Assembly: GCA_017644185.1 (NCBI GenBank)
Contig: JAEPMA010000013.1
Coordinates: 1 to 64,000 of the forward strand
DNA: 64,000 nt
Direction of reading: 5' to 3'
Source: Rhodospirillales bacterium
Lineage (GTDB): Bacteria; Pseudomonadota; Alphaproteobacteria; Rhodospirillales; Casp-alpha2
Within the stretch, counting starts at the first letter, position 1; every line of letters starts with the position of its first letter. Positions 57,012 through 64,000 of this stretch are shown in pieces. The position numbers were made by a program, and so were the translations under genes. The notes under the pieces are model-generated. The model was not told the DNA's origin. It ran no database searches and worked only from the letters and a program-made list of their open reading frames with translations.

Positions 57012-57028
57012 CTCCCATAATCTTCTTT

Positions 57029-57072
57029 GGGCGGCCGGTTTCAACCTGGTTGCAAGCCGAAGCCGGCCGCCC
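57029..57072 (+). terminator. Stem-loop between phnD and phnC
   Basis: GGGCGGCCGG (57029-57038) pairs with CCGGCCGCCC (57063-57072), and the loop can pair partly as well. No T run follows. It may protect the phnD message and lower expression of downstream genes, as is common between binding-protein and ATPase genes. Confidence 0.5.
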
Positions 57073-57146
57073 GCGTTCTTCCGCAATTGCGGGGCAAAAG
57101 CCCCTATACTGATTGCCCCATTCATTCGAGACGACGGGAACTCAAG

Positions 57147-57899
57147 ATGGCTGTCCTGAAAGTCACCGATCTGCACGCGCGCTATTCCGCCAAGGGTCCT
57201 GAAATCCTCAAGGGTATTTCCTTCGAGGTCGAAGAAAACGACTTCTTCGCGATCATCGGCCCCTCCGGCGCGGGTAAGTCGACGCTGATCCGCTGCATCA
57301 ACCGGCTTGTCGAGCCGACCTCGGGGAGCATCGTTTTCGATGGCCGCGAGATCACGACGCTGAGCCGCGTCGAACTCCGGCGGCAGCGCCGCGACATCGG
57401 GATGATTTTCCAGGAGTTCAACCTGGTCAACCGGATGAGCGTCATGGACAACGTGCTGTCCGGAAGGCTGGGCTACACGTCAAACCTCCGCACCCTGTTC
57501 CGCGCCTTCCCGCGCGAAGACATCGATCACGCGCTCGCGTTATTGGATCGGGTCGGCCTGATCGATCACGTCGACAAACGCGCCGACCAGCTTTCCGGTG
57601 GCCAGCGCCAGCGCGTCGGCATCGCCCGGGCGCTGATGCAGGATCCGAAACTGATGCTGCTCGACGAGCCGACCTCCGCGCTCGACCCGAAAATTTCGCG
57701 AGAAGTGATGGAGTTGATCAAGGAGATGGCGCAGGAACTGAAGGTTCCGTGCCTCTGCAACATCCACGACGTCAAGCTGGCGACCGAATGCTGCAACAAG
57801 ATCATCGGCCTGCAGGACGGGGTCACCATGTTCTCCGGGCTGACCGGCGACATGAACGAAGAAAAGCTTGGCGAGATCTACGCCATGGAAGTGCTGTGA
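57147..57899 (+). CDS. phnC: Phosphonate ABC transporter ATPase
   Basis: 250 residues. Walker A GPSGAGKST (about 34-42), ABC signature LSGGQRQRVGIAR and Walker B LMLLDEPTSALDP. It drives the PhnE permeases. ATG at 57147 with GGGA upstream, 135 bp after phnD and 9 bp before the first phnE. Confidence 0.94.
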   Translation: MAVLKVTDLHARYSAKGPEILKGISFEVEENDFFAIIGPSGAGKSTLIRCINRLVEPTSGSIVFDGREITTLSRVELRRQRRDIGMIFQEFNLVNRMSVMDNVLSGRLGYTSNLRTLFRAFPREDIDHALALLDRVGLIDHVDKRADQLSGGQRQRVGIARALMQDPKLMLLDEPTSALDPKISREVMELIKEMAQELKVPCLCNIHDVKLATECCNKIIGLQDGVTMFSGLTGDMNEEKLGEIYAMEVL

Positions 57900-57908
57900 G
57901 GTGAGGGG

Positions 57909-58739
57909 ATGACCAGTTTTTCCGCAAACCCCGCGCTTTCGCGCGTCGCCGACCGGGTCCAGGACAGCCGGCGCCGCAGCCGTTATATCTCGGGCGCGCT
58001 GACCGTCGCGCTGACGATCATGGTCGCCTGGAGCGTCGACGTGACCGTGATCCAGGACACGGATTGGGAACGCATCGGCAGCGTCGCCAATGTGTGGGAG
58101 GCCACCAGCCACTTCATCGGCCTCGATCTCGAGCTGTTTCCGGACTTGCTCGTCCCCGCAATCGAAACGCTTCTGATCGCATGTCTGGGGACGGCGTTCG
58201 GTCTGATCCTGTGTATCCCTGCGGCCTGGTTCGGGGCGATGAACATCACCCCCTACGCGCCGATCACCTATCCGCTGGCGCGGTTGATGATGACCCTCAG
58301 CCGGTCGATCCACGAGATCGTCTGGGCGTTGTTCTTCGTCGCCGTCGTCGGGTTGGGGGCGATGGCGGGGGTGCTCGCGATCGCCGTCCGGTCCGTCGGC
58401 TTCATCGCCAAGATGACGGCCGAAGCGATCGAGGATATCGACTACGGTCCCGTCGAAGCGATCAAGGCGGTCGGCGGCTCCAACTTTCAGGTGATCGTCT
58501 ACGCGATCCTGCCGCAGGTCCTTCCTCAGATCGTCTCGGTGGTGATCTTCGAATGGGAGATCAACATCCGCCGTTCGGCGATCCTGGGTCTCGTCGGCGC
58601 GGGGGGGCTCGGGCTCGTGTTCTTCCGCCAGATGAACACCTTCAACTATCACGGCGTGACGTCGGTGATCGTCGCGATCCTGATCATTATCCTGCTGGGC
58701 GAGGCGATTTCGTACTTCGTCCGCCGGCGCATGATCTGA
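57909..58739 (+). CDS. phnE: Phosphonate ABC transporter permease, first copy
   Basis: 276 residues, six membrane helices of the binding-protein-dependent type. The permease EAA-like loop is in DYGPVEAIKAVGG. Paralogous to the next gene; the two probably form a heterodimeric pore. GAGGGG precedes the ATG. Confidence 0.92.
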   Translation: MTSFSANPALSRVADRVQDSRRRSRYISGALTVALTIMVAWSVDVTVIQDTDWERIGSVANVWEATSHFIGLDLELFPDLLVPAIETLLIACLGTAFGLILCIPAAWFGAMNITPYAPITYPLARLMMTLSRSIHEIVWALFFVAVVGLGAMAGVLAIAVRSVGFIAKMTAEAIEDIDYGPVEAIKAVGGSNFQVIVYAILPQVLPQIVSVVIFEWEINIRRSAILGLVGAGGLGLVFFRQMNTFNYHGVTSVIVAILIIILLGEAISYFVRRRMI

Positions 58740-58751
58740 GGAGGCGGAAAG

Positions 58752-59597
58752 ATGAGCAATCGCATGGCCGCCTTCGGCGGACCCGAGAAAAAGAAACTCG
58801 AATGGCGGCGGTTCCGCTATCCGGACTCGCTCTACAGTTACGCCGGCTGGCTGATCGCGTTCACCGTCGTGGTGTTCAGCATCGAATATCTGAACATCCC
58901 GCTCGACCGGATTCTGGGGATGTTGGGACGGATGGGCGATACGCTCGCCAGCCGTTACTATCCGCCCGACATCGAATACATCATGGATCGGGATTATTTC
59001 GGCTACGTCGTCGAGACCATCCAGATGGCGTACCTGGGGGCGTTGTTCGGGTTGATCATCACGATCCCGATCGCCTGGTTCGCGTCGTTCAACATGACGC
59101 CCAGCCGGCGCTTCGTCTATCCCGTCGCGAGATTGTTCGGGATGTCGTGCCGCGCCGTCCACGAAACGATCTGGGCGATCCTGTTCGTCTCGATCCTCGG
59201 TTTCGGGATGCTGCCGGGCGTGCTGGCGCTGACGCTGTTCTCGGCCGGGTTCGCGGCCAAGCTGTTCGCGGAAGAGATCGAGCGGATCGACATGGGCCCG
59301 GTCGAGGCGATGCGCTCGACCGGTGCCAACCTGTTCCAGATCATGCTGTTCGGCGTCTGGCCGCAGGTCAGGGTCGCGTTTACCGGGATCGCCATCTACA
59401 CCTGGGATGTGGCGTTCCGCGCCGCGACGGTGGTCGGCTTCTTCGGGGCCGGCGGGATGGGGTGGTATCTGAAGCGCAACGTCCTGCAGATCGAAACCGA
59501 ACGTGTCGCCGCAATCATCCTTTCGATCATCGTGCTCGTGATCATTTCCGAGGCGCTGTCCGCATGGGCCAGAAGCGCCGTCATGAAGATGAAATGA
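58752..59597 (+). CDS. phnE: Phosphonate ABC transporter permease, second copy
   Basis: 281 residues, six helices. EAA-type loop in DMGPVEAMRSTGAN. It starts 12 bp after the first phnE with AGGAGG as ribosome site. Two phnE genes are usual in phosphonate importers of this type. Confidence 0.92.
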   Translation: MSNRMAAFGGPEKKKLEWRRFRYPDSLYSYAGWLIAFTVVVFSIEYLNIPLDRILGMLGRMGDTLASRYYPPDIEYIMDRDYFGYVVETIQMAYLGALFGLIITIPIAWFASFNMTPSRRFVYPVARLFGMSCRAVHETIWAILFVSILGFGMLPGVLALTLFSAGFAAKLFAEEIERIDMGPVEAMRSTGANLFQIMLFGVWPQVRVAFTGIAIYTWDVAFRAATVVGFFGAGGMGWYLKRNVLQIETERVAAIILSIIVLVIISEALSAWARSAVMKMK

Positions 59598-59714
59598 CGC
59601 GGTTGTCACGTGGATGAAACGGCAATGGTTCAAACTGGAAATTTCAATTGGCGCGGGTCGCCCGCGTGGACCGCATGAAGCGCGGGCTGCATGAATAAGC
59701 TGGAGAAAACAAAA

Positions 59715-60809
59715 ATGACGAAAACAGGACGCGCCGCGGTCTACGATGCGCCGAACGCACCGTTCGAACTGAAAGAGTATCCGCTCCGCGACGTTAAAGA
59801 GGACGAAGCGCTCGTTCGAATCACCATGTCGACGATCTGCCGGTCCGACATCCATTCCTACCAAGGTCACCGGCCGAACCCGTGTCCGGGGATTCTCGGC
59901 CACGAGATCGTCGGCGTTATCGAACAGCTTGGCGACACCATCACCCACGACATGCGGGGCGATAAGCTGAATCCGGGCGACCGTGTGACGTGGACCGAGT
60001 TCTTCCACCACGGCCCGTCGTACTATCGTGAAGTTCACGACATGCCGCAGAAGTCGAAGGGCGTGCGCAAGTACGGCCACGACCTGGCCGAAGACGACCC
60101 GCACTTCCTGGGCGGGTTCGCGGAATATTGCTACATCCTGCCCGGCACCGGCATCCTGAAACTGCCCGACGACATCACGGATGAAGAGGCGACACCCTTG
60201 AACTGCGGGGTCGCGACGATGATCTCGGTGACCGAAGCCGCCGACATCGGTATCGGGGATACCGTGGTCGTGCAGGGGTTGGGATTGTTGGGATTGTACG
60301 GGTGCGCCATCGCCAAGGCGAGGGGGGCCAGAAAGGTCATCGGCCTCGACGGGGTCGCATCCAGGCGCGAACTCGCGACGCGGTTCGGTGCCGACGTGAC
60401 GTTCGATATCTCTCAGATCAATGAGAAAGAGCTGATCGAAAAGGTGCGCGCCGAATGCCCGCCCGACGGCGCGGATTCCGTGATCGAAGTGTGCGGCTAT
60501 CCGGAAGCGGTGCCGGCCGGGGTCCGGATGCTGCGGACGGGCGGCTGTTACGTGATCGGCGGGTTGGTCAACCCGGACGCCAACTTCGAGATCGACGGCA
60601 ATCTGATCCTTAAGGGCTGGATCAACATCAAGGGCGTGCACAATTACCATCCGCGCCATTTGATCGAGGCGCTCGATTTCGTGATGAGCAACAAATCCCG
60701 GTTCCCGTTCGCGGAACTCGTCGATTCCCAGTTCAAGCTCGAAGATCTGAACGAGGCGTTCTCGCGCGCCGCCGACAGGTCGGTGCTGCGCGCCGCGATC
60801 GTGCCGTAA
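59715..60809 (+). CDS. Phosphonate-associated zinc alcohol dehydrogenase-like protein
   Basis: 364 residues, medium-chain dehydrogenase fold. Catalytic zinc ligands are Cys42 (TICRSDIHS) and His63/Glu64 (LGHEIVG); the NAD loop is GLGLLGLYG. The structural zinc loop at about 98-125 has no Cys: HHGPSYYREVHDMPQKSKG replaces the four-Cys motif. It resembles the family called phosphonate catabolism-associated alcohol dehydrogenase. The ATG at 59715 follows GGAG; an ATG at 59691 is the alternative. It follows the permeases by 118 bp. Confidence 0.88.
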   Translation: MTKTGRAAVYDAPNAPFELKEYPLRDVKEDEALVRITMSTICRSDIHSYQGHRPNPCPGILGHEIVGVIEQLGDTITHDMRGDKLNPGDRVTWTEFFHHGPSYYREVHDMPQKSKGVRKYGHDLAEDDPHFLGGFAEYCYILPGTGILKLPDDITDEEATPLNCGVATMISVTEAADIGIGDTVVVQGLGLLGLYGCAIAKARGARKVIGLDGVASRRELATRFGADVTFDISQINEKELIEKVRAECPPDGADSVIEVCGYPEAVPAGVRMLRTGGCYVIGGLVNPDANFEIDGNLILKGWINIKGVHNYHPRHLIEALDFVMSNKSRFPFAELVDSQFKLEDLNEAFSRAADRSVLRAAIVP

Positions 60810-60819
60810 TTTTAGGAAA

Positions 60820-60851
60820 CCGTCGTCCTGATTTGAGCTCAGGGTGACGCC
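60820..60851. repeat. Fragment of the palindromic repeat family
   Basis: CGTCGTCCTGATTTGAGCTC then AGGGTGACGCC; similar to the ends of 36116-36228 and 18103-18177. It follows the dehydrogenase gene. Confidence 0.45.
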
Positions 60852-60899
60852 TATTGAGATCGTCACGGCGCGCTGCGCCCGGAAAAGGGTGCGGGCGGG

Positions 60900-61799
60900 C
60901 TAGCGCCGCGTCACCCAGAAGGCGGTGGCCATGAACCCGACGGTCAGCGCGATCATGATACTGATCGCCGTTACCCAGCGATCGGCGCGTTCCTGCGCCA
61001 GAATCTCCGGCCTTACCGACCCGATCACCCGCCAGCGCGAATGCGGGATCTCGGCGCGCGCCATGACGCTGTCCATTTCACTATCGCTCAGCCGAATGTC
61101 GCGCTTCAGCGAGATCTTGTCGCGGGCGCCGTCGGCGCTGAATTCCAACAGGTCCGGCTGGTCGGTGTTGACGACCGAGAGAACATGCCCCGGGGCTTGG
61201 TTGGCGCGTATGATGGTCACCAGCGGGCCGGGAAAGAAGCTGACGAAGAAGACGCCTTTGAGTTCGTCGGCATCCGCCCGCGGCGACATGACGTCGAAAT
61301 GGTAATGTCCGGCCTGTGGGTGGATGACGGTTCGATAGTGGGCCTCGCCGTGTTCGGCACCCCGCAGTTGATGGATGTATTCCTGGATATTCAACTGGCA
61401 GGCCTGACCGACCAGCCCATCGATGTCGTTGACCAGGTCACTGCCGTTCGGGCCGGCGATGGTGAAGGTGAAGTAGGACGGGAACTGTTGGCGTAGAAGA
61501 TTGCCGATCTCCTGACGCAGCGTTTCGCTTTCCGGATTCTGCTCGAAGCGATTGACGAGGTCGAGATGTTCCTGAACGAACACCCGGACAACCCGCTGCC
61601 TTTCGTTCAGATACGCCTCGATCTTTTGAGATGTTTGTCGGACTTCTTCCTCAAGCAAAGCCGCATGGCGGGCCGCGTCGGCGGATATGGCTTGAAGCGT
61701 CATGTAGGCGGTCACGCCGCAACCCAAGACGGTCACGAGGGCGAACGCCAACAGCATGTTGCGCGCACTTCGGTTCGGTTTAGAGGTGTCGTCTGCCAC
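60900..61799 (-). CDS. Membrane protein with a lone periplasmic Cache domain
   Basis: 299 residues. Membrane helices at about 13-36 and 275-296 flank a periplasmic Cache/PDC sensor region (about 40-270, including the segment FPSYFTFTIAGPNGSDLVND). The C-terminal ending VTRR leaves almost no cytoplasmic part, so it has no output domain. It may signal through a partner, or be a sensor that has lost its output. GTG start. Faces the TerB-like gene upstream on the same strand. Confidence 0.7.
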   Translation of the reverse strand: MADDTSKPNRSARNMLLAFALVTVLGCGVTAYMTLQAISADAARHAALLEEEVRQTSQKIEAYLNERQRVVRVFVQEHLDLVNRFEQNPESETLRQEIGNLLRQQFPSYFTFTIAGPNGSDLVNDIDGLVGQACQLNIQEYIHQLRGAEHGEAHYRTVIHPQAGHYHFDVMSPRADADELKGVFFVSFFPGPLVTIIRANQAPGHVLSVVNTDQPDLLEFSADGARDKISLKRDIRLSDSEMDSVMARAEIPHSRWRVIGSVRPEILAQERADRWVTAISIMIALTVGFMATAFWVTRR

Positions 61800-61891
61800 G
61801 GTAGAAATGTCTCACTCAGGATCGATCGGACGCACATCCTAGTTGCAGGCGCGCGCGGTTACACGTCCGTATCATCCACATCTACGAGAGG

Positions 61892-62344
61892 TTAGCGCCA
61901 GATATCGTCCATGATGCGGTTGGCGTAGGTGACCAGTGCCGCGTGGTATTCGGATCGCTGATGGTCGAGGGGATCTTCCTCGGTCCAGGCCATGCGTTTG
62001 GCCCACTCGGTCATCGTCGCGACCCAGGGGTCGGGAAACTTGAAGGCGCGGCAGATAGACTTGATTTCCGCGAGTTCGGCTTCGTGCACGTAGTCGTCGG
62101 CATAGAGCATGCGCATCAGCTCAAGCCCGGCGATGACCCGCGCGCGGTGGGTGTCGAACATGGTGACGTCGATGTCCGCCAGCACGGCACGCTGGTCGAA
62201 CTCGAAGGGGATCTCCATCTCTTTACAGAGGGCGTCGAGCGCTTCGTGCTCGTCGGCGGAATCCTCGCCGTCCGCCTGGGTGATGCGGCTCGCCAGGACC
62301 AGCACGGCGCGTTTCTGTGCGTCATTCAACTCGTTCAGAAACAT
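61892..62344 (-). CDS. TerB-like small helical protein
   Basis: 150 residues from the ATG at 62344 (GGAG-like site upstream). Helical, with ITQADGEDSADEHEALDALC and MLYADDYVHEAELAEIKSI, the acidic helix pairs seen in the TerB/tellurite-resistance fold that binds metal. No tellurite gene is nearby. It lies 92 bp upstream of the Cache protein gene on the same strand. Confidence 0.65.
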   Translation of the reverse strand: MFLNELNDAQKRAVLVLASRITQADGEDSADEHEALDALCKEMEIPFEFDQRAVLADIDVTMFDTHRARVIAGLELMRMLYADDYVHEAELAEIKSICRAFKFPDPWVATMTEWAKRMAWTEEDPLDHQRSEYHAALVTYANRIMDDIWR

Positions 62345-62470
62345 CCGCTCCACCCTCAAATCGCGCAAAACGCGATATTTATGCCGTATTACGCAGCGTT
62401 ACAAAAAATAACTTCACTTTGGCGCCAATAATTCGGAACCTTTCGATAATAACAGGGGGGCCAGGGTCAA

Positions 62471-64000
62471 TTGAAGAAAATCCTGAGCTGGATGATCGTC
62501 GCGGTGTTTGCGGCCCTGCAAGTGGCCGTTCTCGCGCCCGATTTGCTGAGCAGTTCGAGCGGCTCGCTTAAGGTTGCCATCGTCGGCCCCATGAGCGGCG
62601 AGGACGAGGCCCAGGGCAAGGCGATGCTGGCCGGTGCCCGTCAACTCATCGACAGTTATAACCGCGAGCGCGATTCACTGACGCCGCGCGTCGTGCTCGA
62701 CGTTCACGACGACAAGAACGACCCCGAAGAAGCGAAGAAGATCGCCCTCGAACTCGCCGGCGATCCGGAAGTTCTCGCCGTACTCGGGCACCAATCCGAC
62801 AACGCGTCCGCCGTCGCCGGCCCGATCTACGCCGAAAAGGGTTTGCCCGCCGTGACCGGTTCCAGCGGTCTTCAAAAAGTCACGTTCCAGAACGACTGGT
62901 ACTTCCGTGTCGGTTTGACGACCGCCAACCAGGGGACGTTCCTCGCCAACTACATCGGCCGGGTGATGAAGGCGGAAGAGGTCTATGTCATCCGCTCGAC
63001 CGACCCTTACGGCGATACCATGGGCGAGGCGGTGGTCGACGAATTGAATTTCCAGCGGCGGTTAAGCGCGTTCAGCGTCAAGGTTCTAAACCAGTACCGC
63101 ATCGACCCGGCATCGCCGACACTCGCCGAGGATATCCAGAAGATCGCCGAAGAGATCATGCCGACGTACGCCCGCCAGCCGATCGTCGTCGCGGTGAACG
63201 AAGATATCGCCGCCGAGGTGGTTTTCGGTCTGCAAAGTAATCAGCGGCGCAGACTGGGGAAGACGATCCCCTATCAGATCGTCGGTCCCGACTCGCTCTC
63301 GAAAGCATCCGTGCAGGAAGAGTTGGCGGCAAGACGGACGACGCGGTTCGGTCTGCAGGATTTCACCGAAGGGATGCGCGCCGTGGCGCCCTTCCTTGAG
63401 GACGTCGCCAATCAGAAAGCGCGTGACTTCCGTTATGCCTATCGATCCGAATATAAGGCCGAACCCAGCGTGATCGCCGCCGGTTTCCACGACGCCGCCG
63501 CCGTGCTGGTTCGGGCGTTGGGGCAGTTGGTCGAGAACGGGGTTGCGACGACCGATGCCAAGGCAGCGCGGGAAGCCGTCCGCGAATATCTGTCCGACAT
63601 CGACACCCCCGCGAGCGCGGTGATCGGGGTCACCGGGCCGCTTTATTTCAACCGTGACGGCAACGCCATCAAGACGGTGCCCATCGGTATTTATCGCGAC
63701 CGCCGGCTTGTTTCGACACCGGTGCAGCTGAGCCCGACCGGCACCATCGACCGCGAAGACGGCGCGCCTGTGTTCCAGATCTTCGGGGGGTACTTCACAC
63801 CGACCCGGGTCGTGCCGACGGGCGTGCAGATCAACAAGATCAGGAACGTCGATCTGAAGAGCCGGACGGCGGAAATAGACTTCAATTTCTGGTTCCGGCA
63901 TCAGGGCGATCTCGATCTCAGCCAGATCGTCTTCCCGAACGCCGTCACGCCGGTCGAACTCGGCGATCCCATCGACAAGAGCGAGAAGGGGGGGCAGCAT
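62471..64000 (+). CDS. Periplasmic-binding-protein receptor, partial, C-terminus beyond the window
   Basis: 510 codons are open from the TTG at 62471 to the window end, so the gene is cut. A signal/anchor helix (about 5-24) is followed by a type-1 periplasmic-binding domain (about 35-410; VAIVGPMSGEDEAQG, GHQSDNASAVAGPIY, STDPYGDTMG), as in Leu/Ile/Val-binding proteins. After about residue 435 comes a different segment, PTGVQINKIRNVDLKSRTA and IDFNFWFRHQGDLDLS, which resembles the first strands of Cys-loop-type receptor ligand-binding domains. It is probably a surface receptor and not a transport protein. GGGGGG and CAGGG lie upstream of the TTG. Confidence 0.72.
   Translation, partial: MKKILSWMIVAVFAALQVAVLAPDLLSSSSGSLKVAIVGPMSGEDEAQGKAMLAGARQLIDSYNRERDSLTPRVVLDVHDDKNDPEEAKKIALELAGDPEVLAVLGHQSDNASAVAGPIYAEKGLPAVTGSSGLQKVTFQNDWYFRVGLTTANQGTFLANYIGRVMKAEEVYVIRSTDPYGDTMGEAVVDELNFQRRLSAFSVKVLNQYRIDPASPTLAEDIQKIAEEIMPTYARQPIVVAVNEDIAAEVVFGLQSNQRRRLGKTIPYQIVGPDSLSKASVQEELAARRTTRFGLQDFTEGMRAVAPFLEDVANQKARDFRYAYRSEYKAEPSVIAAGFHDAAAVLVRALGQLVENGVATTDAKAAREAVREYLSDIDTPASAVIGVTGPLYFNRDGNAIKTVPIGIYRDRRLVSTPVQLSPTGTIDREDGAPVFQIFGGYFTPTRVVPTGVQINKIRNVDLKSRTAEIDFNFWFRHQGDLDLSQIVFPNAVTPVELGDPIDKSEKGGQH

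Noticed and set aside
57540-60866. A 1108-codon open frame on the minus strand opposite phnC-phnE-phnE-dehydrogenase
   Set aside because: The plus strand holds four clear genes with ribosome sites and motifs. The antisense frame is His/Asp/Arg-rich low-complexity sequence typical of GC-rich shadow frames.

Overview
The window is high-GC chromosomal DNA of an alphaproteobacterium. The best evidence is a CcrM-type GANTC methyltransferase whose leader carries four GANTC sites and a CtrA half-site. Supporting traits are the coxS-coxL-coxM order of a form II molybdenum hydroxylase, an ETF-ubiquinone oxidoreductase, and dispersed palindromic repeats of the kind common in this class. I see no transposase, integrase, phage gene or CRISPR array. 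I do not name a genus.

1-7500: two tRNA-Gln genes (CTG and TTG anticodons, both minus strand), each followed by tandem repeats that carry a copied tRNA 3' end and a terminator. Between them are a MOT1-type molybdate transporter, a membrane-anchored thermonuclease, a form II coxSLM molybdenum hydroxylase and a methyltransferase. 7500-20500: ispE with a TPR protein, a single-chain aconitase-family hydratase with an N-terminal swivel domain, an MFS carrier, an RND efflux pair, a small acidic protein and ETF-QO.

20500-31000: a family-4-like uracil-DNA glycosylase, then a four-gene copper-bufferin operon (DUF2282 precursor, DUF692/MNIO enzyme, DUF2063 partner, DoxX membrane protein). Next come a DMT transporter, an SDR without the catalytic Tyr, an MmgE/PrpD protein and a lytic transglycosylase-moaB-HAD operon. 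31000-45500: a LysR/DoxX/extradiol dioxygenase trio, two arsenosugar-type glycosyltransferases, an unlisted 50-residue gene divergent from a GcvA-like regulator, a dienelactone hydrolase, a Ca/Na antiporter, a PA0069-type radical SAM protein, two more transporters, a GFA protein, a CPA2 antiporter and RNase HII. About eight copies of a ~100 bp MITE-like element sit between genes from 26 to 54 kb.

45500-64000: ccrM; an SGNH-like/MBOAT acylation pair; two tandem PAS proteins divergent from a Cache-type nucleotidyl cyclase; a proline-racemase-family protein without either catalytic Cys; a glutaredoxin-DinB fusion; a LysR-controlled phosphonate ABC importer (phnD-C-E-E) with a phosphonate-associated alcohol dehydrogenase; a Cache-only membrane sensor; a TerB-like protein; and, cut by the window edge, a type-1 periplasmic-binding protein followed by a segment resembling the ligand-binding fold of Cys-loop-type channels.

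Themes are molybdenum supply and use (MOT1, MoaB, CoxSLM), copper buffering, phosphonate acquisition and cell-surface or second-messenger sensing. The most interesting items are the bufferin operon, the right-edge receptor fusion, the tRNA-Gln repeat structures and the GANTC cluster before ccrM.
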